Numbered from the stretch's first letter, positions 30,945 to 42,117 are shown. The stretch: DNA of 64,000 bases from Prorocentrum cordatum (GCA_963575745.1 CAUYUJ010014349.1:792285-856284); one strand, 5' to 3'. The notes: generated by a model not told the origin, from the sequence alone. Made by a program: numbers and translations.

Positions 30945-31245
30945 TCCTGGGGTGTCTTGGGGTGTCTTGCATGTCTTGGGTGGATGTCTTGGGGTGTCTT
31001 GGGGAGGGATTGTCTTGGGGTGCCTTGGGGGTGTCTTGGAGTGTTTTGGGTATCTTGAGGTGTCTTGGGGAGGGGGGGAGCTTGGAGTGTCTTGGAGTGT
31101 CTTGGGGTGTATTGGGGTGTCTTGGGTGCTTGGGTGTCTTGGAATGTCTTGGGTGTCTTGGGGTGTCTTGGGGAGGGGGTGTCTTGGGGTGTCTTGGAGT
31201 GCCTGGGGTGGGTGTCTTGAGGCGTCTTGAGGCCTCTTGGGGGGC
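30945..31245 (+). repeat. GTGTCTTGGGGT array
   Basis: Same simple repeat as in the megasatellite, without its core. Confidence 0.85.
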
Positions 31246-31457
31246 GTCTTGGGGCCATGGGCGTCTTGGATTGTATATGGTGCCCTGGGATGTCCTGGGG
31301 GGTGGTTTGGGGCACGCTGCATCTCTCGTTCGCTCCGCTACCGTTTATGCTCAAAGACCTCCAGCTGTCATCAGCCCTCCACCAGCTGCCATCAGCCCAC
31401 CAGCTGTCATCAGCCCGCCAACTGTCATCAGCCGCCAACCGCCAACCCCGCGGCCCC

Positions 31458-32180
31458 ATGGCTCTGTTGGTGGAGGCCACCAAGCCGCTCAAGATGCACG
31501 GCGCGGTGTGGTGCTATTTTGAGCCGAAGGACGTATGGATGAAGTTGGTTGTACCACAGGGCACGAATGAAGCGCATCCAGAGGGGTTCGAGATCAGCGA
31601 GATCACAGCCGCCGCCATCAAAAACACCAACGCCTTTCCAGACCAGCAGATTTTCGTTTTCAAAGCGATCGGACATAAAGACAAACCGCCTGAGAAGGGT
31701 GCCTTCATGTTGTCGGAGTCCGTCGTGTTCACCCAGTACGTGTTCTTGTCGACAGAGGGCCCCGTGGTTGCTGATGATCCAGAAGAGGCGGCGGGCAATG
31801 GCGTCGTCTGGGTGCCAGGCGAGGAGGACGACCCCAATGTCATGATCGCTGTGTGGATCCAGGATTTCAAGAAGTTTTTGCCCCTCAAGCTACCTAAGCT
31901 GAAGAACCAGGATGGACAGACGGCGCCGTTGGACGCTGGCATGGTGAAGAAGTTCATATGCACTACGCTCTGCATCCACAAGAAAACGCAGTCTGTGATC
32001 GACATGCGCCTCTTCCCAGCGAACCACCTAGGGAGGCCGACAGGCGCGCAGCTCCAGGACGACGTTCAGATCAAGGGCCGCTGGCTCAGGGCAATCTTGG
32101 ACCCAGACCTGGAGCTGTCGCGGCAGTCGGAGATTGATGACATCGACGAGGGCTTCCAGAAGGTCGGCCAGACGCCGTGA
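31458..32180 (+). CDS. Unknown 240-residue soluble protein
   Basis: Not recognised. From ATG 31458 to TGA 32178-32180 the frame shows ordinary amino-acid composition, unlike the repeats around it. It has regular hydrophobic/charged alternation, Trp and Cys residues, and segments such as WCYFEPKDVWMKLVVPQG, IFVFKAIGHKDKPPEKGAF and LKLPKLKNQDGQTAPLD. No signal peptide or membrane span. The frame also stays open upstream to an ATG at 31347 through a CAGCTGTCATCAGCC short repeat, which I take as untranslated or a low-complexity leader. It lies 0.6 kb downstream of the previous ORF between two GTGTCTTGGGG arrays. It may be an exon rather than a whole gene. Confidence 0.6.
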   Translation: MALLVEATKPLKMHGAVWCYFEPKDVWMKLVVPQGTNEAHPEGFEISEITAAAIKNTNAFPDQQIFVFKAIGHKDKPPEKGAFMLSESVVFTQYVFLSTEGPVVADDPEEAAGNGVVWVPGEEDDPNVMIAVWIQDFKKFLPLKLPKLKNQDGQTAPLDAGMVKKFICTTLCIHKKTQSVIDMRLFPANHLGRPTGAQLQDDVQIKGRWLRAILDPDLELSRQSEIDDIDEGFQKVGQTP

Positions 32181-32444
32181 TGATATGGCCTACGACGGTT
32201 GGAGGTATTGTACAGAACAATTACTTTCGCGACGCTGAGGGCTTGGTAGACCTTCAGGCTCGGTTGACTTCTTCAGCCGCGGCCTGCCCCCCGCCCATTC
32301 CTTACTATCTCTGTCGTCTATGCCAGCTGCTGGCAAGCCGAGCCCTCAGACTCAGAATTCAGCCGTGTGGCACCTCAGATTCGGAAGCAGTTATACTACT
32401 CCACCTCCCTCCTCTCCCTCGTTTCCTCCCTACTCCTTCACTCA

Positions 32445-32705
32445 TCCTCCTGGGGTGGATTGGGGTGTCTTGCGCGTCTTGGGTGGATGTCTTGGGGTTT
32501 CTTGGGGAGGGGGTGTCTTGGGGAGGGGGTGTCTTGGGGCGCCGTGGAGTGTCTTGGGTGTCATGAGGTGTCTTGGGGAGGGGAAGAGCTGGGAGTGATT
32601 TGTAGTTTCCTGGGGTGTCTTGGGTGCCTGGGTGTCTTGGAGTGTCTTGGGGTTTCTTGGGTGTATGGGGTGTCTTGGGGTGTCTTGGAATGTCTTGGGG
32701 AGAGA
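32445..32705 (+). repeat. GTGTCTTGGGGT array, third block
   Basis: Same repeat as 30945-31245. The stretch upstream (about 30890-30945 and 32390-32445) also matches: CTCCCTCCTCTCCCTCGTTTCC then CTCCT-CTGGGGTG, so the array and its flank were duplicated together. Confidence 0.8.
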
Positions 32706-32779
32706 TTGAGCCATGTCAGAGATGTGATGGAGGAGTGATGATACGGAATGGAGGATGATGGCGGGTCCAGGAATTCATT

Positions 32780-33473
32780 ATGCATGATGGAGGAGGGGTG
32801 TAGGGACGATAACGTACACAAACATGAATACACATGCAACATAAATACGCACCATGATGTAATACACAATATCATAAAACATATCATACCTACACATATG
32901 AAACATTAACAGTAACTATTGTACAACCAACGTAGTGCAACAATATAACCACATAACACAACATAGTATTTTCATATCATATTTCAATTTTGCAAATTAT
33001 ATGATATGTTGATACATACTTCATACAGTTTACTATAATATCTAATATCTTGTTTTTTATGTACGACATGTGTATCCTACATGTATCATGTTGAATATGG
33101 TATCATATAATATGACACAGTATCATACAATCAAGTACACAATTGAGCCATACAATCACTGAAATTTCATATTATATGCTACATATCATATTTGAAATAC
33201 GTGCGGTAGGTTGACTGTGATATACAGATAACATGTACCAATCTGATAAGTGTCTGATATGTGTCTGTCGTCAGACACTTATCAGACGTGTAGCCTGATA
33301 CGTGTCTGATGTCAGACACGTATCAGACAACTATCAGATCCCATCTGATAAGTGTATGATAAGTGTCTGACGCCAGACACGTATCATATTATATTATATA
33401 TGCTGATAAGTTAAACAAGTGTGGTATACCACCTAATATGACAAATATTATAAGTATTTCGGTATATTTATCA

Positions 33474-33512
<39 letters not shown>

Positions 33513-33660
33513 GACATATTACATGATAACACATGACATATCTGATATGTTGTTTGCTATATTGAATAACAGATGTTGATGAAGATTGATGGTTATTGAT
33601 GCATCAATGATTGGCTGTATATGGAGGACTGTACAGGATTTGTTCAGAAGTAAGTTCGAT
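32780..33660. other. AT-rich island
   Basis: The only long AT-rich stretch in a GC-rich window, with no gene. It has ATACA/ATATC words, a (TA)n run at about 33475-33510, and the palindrome cluster at 33238-33390. It could be a matrix-attachment-like region, decayed element or insertion of other origin. Confidence 0.7.
33238..33390. repeat. Palindrome cluster of repeat P
   Basis: Three successive inverted repeats built from CTGATAAGTGTCTGA(C/T) and its complement: about 33241-33286 (centre GTCGTCAG), 33295-33330 (centre TGATGTCAGA) and 33345-33388 (centre TGACGCCAGA). Confidence 0.8.
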
Positions 33661-33958
33661 GTGGAATGATACGGTAATGGGTTAAGACAAGGGATGCCGT
33701 CAATGATACAGCGAGAAGGGACCAAACGCATTCTGGGGCTCTCTCGAGCAACTCGTGGCTCCAGCGGTTGCCCCCAACAAGAACCACCAGCCTGAAACAT
33801 GCACAGGGGACGGACGTCCGAGCGACGTCGAGATGAATAATGGCGATGCGGGCACGATAGCTGTCTGTGGCTTGGACACTTATTTCAGGTATATCGGGGG
33901 GGGCCCACCAAGTCTCTTGGGGCGAGGCATACCAGACGCCGTGGGCGCCATGGTGGGC

Positions 33959-36900
33959 ATGAAGCGCCCTGCTGCCGCGAAGGCCAAGGTCCGCGCCCTG
34001 AGGAGACGGCCAGCTGCTGCTGGGACAGGCTCTTTGCCTGCCCCCCTCATCCTCTCCACCCTGGCGGGATGATGAGGAGAATGAGGAGGAGGCTAAGGAA
34101 GAGGAGGAGGGGCATGAGGAGGAGGAGGGGGAGGATGAGGAGGAGGAGGGGGGAGGTGGGGGATGAGATGGACGAGGGGGATGAGGAGGGGGAGGACGAG
34201 GAGGAGGGAGAGGAGGCGGTGGAGGAGGACGAGGAGGACGAGGAGAGGGAGAAGCAGGAGGAGCAGGATTGGAGTAGGCTGCCTCGCCATCGCTCCCTTC
34301 AGCAAGTCGGTCAGCTGCGAGGAGCTGGCCTTCAGGACCTCGAGCATGACGACCGACGACAAGATCAAGTTCTACGCTGAAAACTGCGACCCAGAGGACA
34401 CGGCTCAGCTCAAGGCCGTCTTCACTGACGCGGAGATGAAGCGCCTCTGGGACCGTTTCAAGACGGCCAGGCACAAGCATCCTGAAGTGGAGGCGCAGTA
34501 CCAGGAGGTGGCTGTCTGGTTGAATAATTAGAAGGGTGATGGCAACGCGGATGATGTGTATGAGTATGATGAGGACTATGAGGAGGACGAAGATGAGGAT
34601 GATGATGGGCAACACAAACGGATGGCGCAGAGGATGGTGATTAACAGGGGAGGGGCAACAAGGATGCATAATATGGCATGACGGTTATGATGGGGATGAT
34701 GATGATGACAACGTTGATGGTGAACAGACATATTACAACAATGATGGTGAACAAAACGATGAGGAGGATGGTGAGGAGGAGGACGGTGGATTTCAGGGCG
34801 CCGAACCCTCTTGACACGCACCCCTGGAGTGAGCCCATGGTCGGAGGAAGAGGATCGGGATTGGGGAGTTGGACGGTTGGCGGAGGATGAGGGGGAAGGG
34901 GGAGAAGGAGAAGGAGGAGGAGGAATATGATGATGAGGAAGAGAAGGATGAGGAGGATGATAAGGATGAAGAGTAGGATGAGGAGGAGGAGGAGGAGGAG
35001 AGGGAGGAGGGGGAGGATGAGGATGAGGATGATGAGGAGGAGGAACAGGGGGAGAGAGATGGGAAGGGAGAGAAGGGATACTGAATCACCGCACGAATAC
35101 CAACAGGTGGCGAAACTCCCAGTGCGGTCGGGGAAGCAGCACGCGCAGAAGTCGCTCCTCATGGCCTGGTTGAACGACCCTGGTTTCGGCGATCGCTACA
35201 TGAAGATGAACGAGTCCGTGCGCTTCTCCAAGACGACGGCTGTCTCGTCGGGGTGGAGGACCGCCCGACGAGACAACCTCTTTTGATTGACAATCAACCG
35301 CCCTCCATCCGTCTAGATCACCTTGGGCCCGTCAGGGGGGGGGGGTCATCTTTGGGGCCGTCTAGGGGGCCGCCCCCCGAGGACAGCGCACCAGATGGTC
35401 CAGAAGTACGGCGAGGAAGAGTTCCAGCAGATGCGCGACGACGGTCTCGTCCAGGACCGACGAATCATCCTCGTCATGTCGTCGTCGCCCCCATCATCCC
35501 CATCCTCATCCTTCCTCCCCTCCGCCTCCTCCCCATCCTCATCCTCCTCCTCCCCCTCCCACTCCTTCTCCCCCTCCCCGCCCTCCTCCCCCCCATCCTC
35601 CCCCATCCCCCATCCCCCTCCTCCTCCTCGTTCACTTCCTCCTCCTCCTCGTCATCCTCCTCCTCCTACCACGGGCAATGAGGCTGGCACCGCGAGGCTG
35701 GCGCTGAGGCGGGAGCGGGGGCCGAGGGGCTTGCGCCGCCGTCTGAACTCGTGGCAAACTATGCCTGTATAAACTTGTGAGGAGGGAACATGGGACATGC
35801 GTGTGCGAAGCAGCATCGCTGATGCATCCTGGGTTTTCTCTGGCCCCCTCCTCCTCCTCCTTCTCCTCCTCCTCCTCGTCCTTATCCTCCTCCTCCTCCC
35901 CCCCCTCCTCATCCCTCCTCCTCCCCCTCCTCCTCCCCTCTACCTCCGTATATCCTACCTACGCTCGAGGATCCGATATCCTGCTCCCCCCGTCCCCCAT
36001 CTCCTCCTCGCCCTCCCGACCCCCCCCCCCCGTCCGTCGTTCCAACCCCCCTTTGGCCACCCCGCCCGCCTTCGGCATCGCACCCCTCCCCAGCCGCCCC
36101 CAGGAGAGGCCCAACCCCACCAACCCGAGGGCCAAGCAGTACTGGGACACCACCGAGGAGGAGTCGAAGAAGTTCGACCACTCGAAGGAGGCCAAGATGG
36201 TGGGCAAGAAGGGCATCGACAACGACGAGGAGTGGTTGGCGCTGAAGGACGCAATGGGCAAGGCCAGGCCGAGGGACCAGCTCCTCAAAGGCTCGCTCAC
36301 TGACCTCGGCATGCAGACCGACGACGAGGACGAGCAGCGCCGCCAGGAGACCTCGAGCGTCGGATGCAAGGGCAAAGGGCGCGGCCGCGGTCGTGGGCGC
36401 GTGCGCGCGGACACCGTGGACGTGAATGACCACCTCGACTACGTGCAGGACATCACGAAGGCCCACCTGAAGAGCGACAGCCAGATCGCCCAGGCCCTGA
36501 AGAAGTTCAAGGAGGCGAGCGCCGTGCTCATCAGAGACACTGGCAAGAAGATCAAGGGCGCGTCCGACAAGGCTTCCTCGTCGGACGTCAACAAGGTTTC
36601 ATCGCCATAAAATGTTCACATCCACTCCTTCGGAGTCGCGCCCTGGAGCCCTGGGGATTGGTAGATATGGATATCACCCCACCCTCAGGGGTTGAAGATG
36701 TCCATATCCACCGCTCCCCGAGGTCCCTGGGAACGACCCTGAGACGGTAGATCTGTGCATATCTTGGCCGTGGACAGGCTGCGAAGTTCCTGAAGCAGCT
36801 GCGCGAGGTCGACAACAACTTGGACGATCTGGACATGCAGGGCTACACCGCTGCCAAGGCCCAGAAGGTGCCAACCCGCCAAACATACCGCCATCCCCGT

Positions 36901-36977
36901 CCTCCTCCCCTCTCCTCTACGACGACGCTGACGACGAGGACGACGACGACGACGACGATGACGACGACGACGACGCC

Positions 36978-37010
<33 letters not shown>

Positions 37011-37154
37011 CGCCTGGCAGGCTCGATCACGGCGACGCTGACGACGAGGCCGACGACGACGACGATGACGACGACGACGCCGACGACGACTACGACGACG
37101 ACGCCGACGCCGACGACGACGACGTCGACGTCGTCGGCGGCGTCGTCGTCGTCG

Positions 37155-37193
<39 letters not shown>

Positions 37194-37366
37194 GCCTCGT
37201 CGTCAGCGTCGTCGCGATCGAGCCTGCCAGGCGGTCGTCGCCGTCGTCGTCGTCGTCGTCGTCCGCGCCGTCGTCGGCGTCGTCGTCGTCGTCGTCATCG
37301 TCGTCGTCGTCGTCGTCGTCGGCCTTGTCGTCATCGTCGTCGTGATCGGGCCTGCCAGGCGGTCGT

Positions 37367-37403
<37 letters not shown>

Positions 37404-37528
37404 CTCGTCGTCGTCGGCGTCGTTGTCGTCGTCGTCATCGTCGCCGTCGTCGCGTCATCAAACAGGTGATGCTCGACGCTCGGTCCATCTTCGCGCAGCA
37501 CTCGAGCATCAAGCTCCTGACTGCCTAG
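33959..37528 (+). CDS. Multi-exon gene, basic hypothetical protein
   Basis: Function unknown; resembles a lineage-specific family as I recall it. Likely exons: one starting MKRPAAAKAKVRAL (33959 to about 34028), one ending 34507 (contains DDKIKFYAENCDPEDTAQLK), 35107 to about 35285 (HAQKSLLMAWLNDPGFGDRY), a short one near 35385-35460 (QKYGEEEFQQMRDDGLVQD), 36104-36595, 36778-36867 and 37466-37528 with TAG. Phase is 0 at 34507/35107, 36595/36778 and 36867/37466, each GT-AG. Exon 36104-36595 carries a Gly/Lys/Arg tract GKGRGRGRGRVRAD, suggesting nucleic-acid binding, and a coiled-coil-like segment. The basic start could be a nuclear signal. Codon composition is normal, unlike the microsatellite introns. 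An exon upstream of 33959 is possible because the frame is open to 33755. Confidence 0.6.
34060..34262. repeat. GAG microsatellite in intron
   Basis: (GAG)n/(GAT)n fills the intron between the first two predicted exons. Confidence 0.85.
34555..35060. repeat. GAT and GAG microsatellites in intron
   Basis: Within intron 34508-35106, which starts GTGGCTGTC and ends CAACAG. Confidence 0.8.
35475..36100. repeat. CTC microsatellites with embedded unique blocks
   Basis: (CTC)n/(CCT)n at about 35490-35670 and 35835-35950, poly-C near 36020-36035. Block 35768-35870 recurs inverted at 38430-38550. Confidence 0.75.
35768..35870 (+). repeat. Repeat block Q, copy 1
   Basis: TATAAACTTGTGAGGAGGGA, CATGGGACATGCGTGTG, AGCAGCATCGCTGATGCATC and CTGGGTTTTCTCTG occur here and, inverted, at 38430-38550. 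GATGCATCAGCGATG-type inner symmetry is present. Confidence 0.7.
36596..36777 (+). other. 182-bp intron with internal inverted words
   Basis: GT-AG intron joining ...DVNK and AAKFLKQL in phase 0. Contains GATATGGATATC and its near-inverse GATGTCCATATCC. Confidence 0.7.
36868..37465 (+). other. 598-bp intron forming a (GAC)n/(GTC)n hairpin
   Basis: Begins GTGCCAACCC, ends CATCAAACAG. The left half is (GAC)n, the right half (GTC)n. The non-repeat island GACCGCCTGGCAGGCTCGAT at about 37008-37027 is present inverted twice, at about 37214-37233 and 37345-37364, so pairing is not only due to simple repeats. Confidence 0.8.
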
Positions 37529-37535
37529 ATAGGCT

Positions 37536-37927
37536 TGGCCCAGAAGGTGCTAACCCGCCAAACATATCGCCATCCCCGTCCTCCTCCCCTCTCCTCTACG
37601 ACGACGCTGACGATGAGGACGACGACGACGACGATGGCGACGACGACGACGCCGACGACGACGAGGACGACGACGACGACGACGACGGCGATAACGACGA
37701 CCGCCTGGCAGGCTCGATGACTACGACGTTGACGACGAGGCCGACGACGACGACGACGACGACGACGCCGACGACGACTACGACGACGACGACGCCGACG
37801 GCGACGACGACGACGACGACGTCATCGTCATCGTCGTCGTCGTCGTTGTCGCGTCATCAAACAGGTGACGCTCGACGCTCGGTCCATCTTCGCGCAGTGC
37901 TCGAGCATCAAGCTCCTGAGGGCCTAA
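37536..37927 (+). pseudogene. Tandem duplicate of the terminal intron and exon
   Basis: GGCCCAGAAG|GTGCTAACCCGCC near 37540 repeats the 36858-36880 junction, followed by a shorter (GAC)n intron and exon 37865-37927. This exon has the same 21-codon layout as 37466-37528: both start with GTG, contain LDARSIFAQ and SSIKLL, and end at a stop (TAG, TAA). It could be an alternative last exon if splicing skips the first; otherwise it is a broken duplicate. Confidence 0.65.
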
Positions 37928-38029
37928 GGCAAGCTCGGCCTAGAAAGGCTGGGTATTTCTCTTGACCGCTCGGTTTCGAGCGACAGCAAACGACGGGGAG
38001 ACGGGGGGCAGGGGGCGAGTGCGAGGACG

Positions 38030-38300
38030 AGGAGGATGAGGAGGAGGAGGAGGAGCCAGGGGGAGAGCCCCCCGATGGCACTGGGGGCGGGGGGGTGGGT
38101 GGGCCCTGCGTTGTCCAGGATGCCGCGCCCATGTGGCGCTGCCCCGCACCCCCCCCCGCTCGGAGGATGGGGGGAGGGGGAGGACGAGGAGAAGGGGGAG
38201 GAGGAGGGGGAGGGGGGGGAGGAGGAGGAGGAGAAGGAGCAGCGCAAAGAGGAGAAGTGGGAGGGTGAAGATTAGCATGAGGAGGAGGAGAGGGGTGGGG
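38030..38300. repeat. GAG/GGA microsatellite
   Basis: (GAG)n patches at about 38030-38060 and 38160-38300 around a GC-rich spacer. Confidence 0.8.
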
Positions 38301-38319
38301 GCTCCTCCTCCTCCTCCTA

Positions 38320-38425
38320 TCACACTCCCCACTCCCATTCCCCATCTGATAAGTGTCTGACGTCAGGCACTTATCAGACACTTATCAGATTGCCAAGCGA
38401 AACACTCTCCAGGAGGGAGGCGACG
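38320..38425 (-). repeat. Palindrome-bearing repeat P, inverted copy
   Basis: Reverse complement of 23793-23895 with few differences; palindrome CTGATAAGTGTCTGAC plus near-complement is at about 38346-38377, followed by an extra ACACTTATCAGA half-site. Confidence 0.8.
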
Positions 38426-38429
38426 AGGG

Positions 38430-38550
38430 AGAGGAGGAGGAGGAGGAAAAGGAGGAGGGGGCAGAGAAAACCCAGGATGCATCAGCGATGCTGCTTTACA
38501 CACTCCTGTCCCATGTGCCCTCCTCATAAGTTTATACAAGTATATTTTGC
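38430..38550 (-). repeat. Repeat block Q, inverted copy
   Basis: Reverse complement of the 35768-35870 block with a (GAG)n piece. Block P (38320) and block Q (38430) are adjacent here but lie 12 kb apart in their other copies. Confidence 0.7.
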
Positions 38551-38840
38551 CACGGGTGTTGAGAACAACCATGGTGCCAGGCGCCGACCAGGTCCATCCT
38601 TTGGTGGGGCGCCCTCCCCCGTTTCACGTGAGAGGCGTGCCGAAACGGGTCGTCTTGCTATGCTACGCCGTGCTATGGCATGATACGCCATGCTATGGTA
38701 CGCAATGTTGCGCATTGCTCTGCTGGGGAGGAGGAGGGCCCAGAGGCCCCGACAACCCACCGCCCCCCCTCCTCCTCCGCCTCCTGACTGACATCGCCAT
38801 CTCACTGGCAGGTGTGGGCCCATAGCTGTTCAGGCTGGAG

Positions 38841-41800
38841 ATGACTCGAGCTCCCAAGAGGAGACGAGGGGTGCTCTCGGACCCAGATGACGACCCCCCC
38901 CCCCGCGATGTCGAGATGGACCCCGATATGTCGGAGCTGGCTTCTGAGTTACTATGGCGGTGGGCCTGGGGTGACCTACCTGCTGTAGACGTCCAGAGGT
39001 TGTCTAAGGCTGCGGTACGGGACGGGGCCACTCACCCAGAGCTCTCGGAGATTGCTAAGCTTGGAGGCTGGGGAAACACACCATCCTCAGGCAACATACA
39101 CAGGGATTTGACTCGCCGCTTCACGCGACACAACAACATGCCCCACCCCGATATCATCAAGGTGCCTGCGTGGGACCCTCTCGAGTACAAAGTGGTATAT
39201 GCTGACTGCGCTATATTCAACCCGCACGACTGGGTTGCGACGTTTTGCAACGAGTACGAAGAAGAATTCCACGAGCTGTTTGGGATCCAAGAGCTCCACG
39301 ACTTCTGGGACCACGTCTCCTCGAGGCTGCAGGGGCCTTCACAATTATAGCTACCCACTACGTCGTATGATATTTAAAATTGGGGCCCTTGTAAGGTCTA
39401 ATGGAGGCCCCATGTGGTATTCTAGTTAAGACTTCAATATATAACGAACACTCCTCGGCCATCGAGGCCCGACCCCAAGATGGTCGACCACCCGATCTTC
39501 ACAACTGCAGGCTTTCGGGAGAACGCAGTGCCTCTGAGAGTTCATGGGGACGGTGCGCAATTTCAAGATAAAGACAGCCTTACAACGGCGTCGATGACGG
39601 GGGCGTTGGGCATGTCCACTACACGTTCATTAACGTTCTACTTGGCGTCGTGGCCTCTAGCTATCACGGCCAAACGCAAGCACAATGATGTAGACACATG
39701 GGAGGTGATATGGAAGCAACTTGCGTGGTCGTTTAACGCCCTCGCGTCTGGGCGCCACCCAACTCACGATTCCGCGCCATTTGGCAGTCCGCAGGCCCCG
39801 CCGAACATGCGCTTACATGAGCGCGTATACATCGCTCTTCCTCTTGCATACCCCCCCTATCCATCTCCACCGATAGACGCGCGTGCAATAGTGTTCGCGT
39901 GCGTGCATCGCCATGCGTTTACACAGGCACAGTCATATTCAAGCGGGTCGTTTCCACGCTCGCGTCCTCAAAGAGGATGGTCAGATTGGCAAGGCAAAAA
40001 GTTTAATTCGACATCGCCTCGGGGCAAGTTAGCAAACAAAAAGATTGGGAACGACAGGTTCCCCGTGCGCGGCTTCATCTACGCAGTGTTAGGAGATTTG
40101 GATTATCTGGTTCTGCTTGCGCTTCCGTCCGCCTGCAAACGCACAGGCGGGTCGTCCACGGGGGGGTGGGGGGCGTTCAATAAAGCTGGCGATTGTTGAC
40201 CATGGGCTCTGCGCGCAAGGGCCCAGGCGCGCTTGGGCGACGGATTTCGTGAAGGATCTGTTTCTGTGATTCGTCGTTGCTCTGTCGAAGCTGCCATGCA
40301 ACGATTAGTCGCGACGTGCGGGCGCATGTTGCCTGGGCGCGGGTAGTTATGTGCACGCAGCATATGGCCCAGACATGCACACATGCGCACACAACGCATC
40401 AACGCATGTATATGTACATATACATATATACATGTACATACATATACATACATATACATACACATACATATATACATACATATATACATATATATACATA
40501 CACGTTTATATACATATATATATACACATATATTAGCGCGAAAGCGCGTGTAAAGGTTCGCAGTAAACCACTCAACTTCGTATGCATGGCAGCTTCGCTC
40601 ATGAGGACTTATGGCTCCCGTCGCACGCGGCGGAGAAGTTCTGTTGGCTGTGCGATTCCAATCGTTCAGATCGTAACTGCTGGTGCGATTTCGTGAAGGC
40701 CCACTGGGCCCAACCCCCTTCCATAGTTTTCCTCCCCGCCTCCTCCCCGATCAGCTAGTTCTCCTCCTGCTGCTCCTCCTTCTCCTCCTCCTCCTCCCCC
40801 TCCCCCTCCTCCTCCTCCCTCGTCGCCCCCTCGCCTCTTCGGCCCCTCTCCCTCCTCCCCGACGGCGCGCTCGCGCGCCCCTGGAGGACAGAAAACCGCA
40901 CCATTGGATGCGGCGGCCATATTCTAAGCACCACCTTCAACTACATCCCCCTTCGGAGCACCCGATTTTCGGGATATACGGCGTGACCGTACTCACGCTG
41001 GCGCTGGACCCTATGCACATCATCGATCACCACGGCGTCGCATCGCACATCATCGCGAACTCGTTGTTCACTTTGGTTTATGGATGGCCCGATAGGCCGA
41101 AGACACGGTGCTACCTCGAACGCATGCAACATATTCATATACATTTCTATATACATACACATGTGAGTACGCATGTGCCCAACATGTACACATTTACCCA
41201 TATTCGTGTGTATATGGTATGCTCACATCACATAAACACACAATATACAGGTGCGAAATGGTATGGAAAAAAATACAGAGGCACTACTCAGAGATGGGAT
41301 CGCAGAACCGCCTCACAAATTTCGGTTTGAAGTTTTTCTGCGACCCAGAGAAGCCCCACAAGGACTACCCCAAGCTGCGCCACCTGAAGGCCGCAGAAAC
41401 TCGGGCTCTCGTGCACGTGCTGCCGCCATTCCGACGGCCGCAGTATAGGGGGCACACAGGCGGAGGGAACTGAGGGGGATGGAGCGTGGGCTGTTGAACG
41501 GGAGGGGAGATGGTATGGAGGAGGAGGCAAGGGGGACCATTGAGGACTGACGGCGACGGGGTGGGTACACGGCGGTTCGCCCCACGCGCTCTGAGAGCCA
41601 CGAGGGGGAAGGTGGATTCCGATCATGTATAAGGTGTGTGAGGAAATGGATCGTGCCAGCGACGCCAGTAAGATGAGGAATTTGTGTCTGAAACAGCTCG
41701 TGACGTTTCAGGATACCGTCGATCGGTGCGGTCGGTTTCCCACGGACGCCCAGGCGTCAACGATGGCCCAATCATCCGAGAAGTTGCTGGTGTTGTACGG

Positions 41801-42072
41801 TGGCTTAGCCCGAAAGGCTGCCGAGTCTGGTAAATTGTTGTGGTCAATTGTGAACAAGTTTCACTTTTTCCACCATCTGAGTTGCCAGGGCCAGTCCTAT
41901 TCGTTGAAATGCGTATCAACGTACCAGCCAGAAGATTACATGCGCCACGTCACATCTTCTGCAGCGGGTTGTGCAGTCGGCACGCCGATTTTCAAGGTCA
42001 ATTAAAATTGGCCGAACGTGTTAGGGTTGGCCGCTACATTGAGGTCACTCGGGGGTTCTTGCCATCCGACTG
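38841..42072 (+). CDS. Multi-exon gene, possibly transposase-derived, frameshifted near 3' end
   Basis: Predicted exons: 38841 to about 39345 ([14 protein letters not shown], basic start; then [21 protein letters not shown]), about 39480-39800 ([28 protein letters not shown]), about 40035-40130 ([16 protein letters not shown]), about 40583-40730 ([18 protein letters not shown]), 40892 to about 41125 ([26 protein letters not shown]), 41251 to about 41440 ([21 protein letters not shown]) and 41625-42072. The order GD-D[13 protein letters not shown] is reminiscent of Tnp2/CACTA-type transposases, but that is inference. I recall similar proteins as abundant hypothetical families in dinoflagellates. 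Near 41999-42006 the frame hits TAA, while the next frame continues [15 protein letters not shown] to TGA 42070-42072, suggesting a one-base deletion or assembly error. Confidence 0.6.
40395..40545. repeat. TACATA microsatellite in intron
   Basis: (ATACAT)n/(TATA)n between the GDLDYL and CWLC exons. Confidence 0.9.
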
Positions 42073-42117
42073 ACTTGGGATGGCATGGTTTGCGCTCTGC
42101 GAGGGGGGGGGGGAAAT

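Noticed and set aside
31347-31457. Upstream extension of the 31458 ORF
   Set aside because: The extension is a CAGCTGTCATCAGCC short repeat; ATG 31458 begins the region of normal composition.
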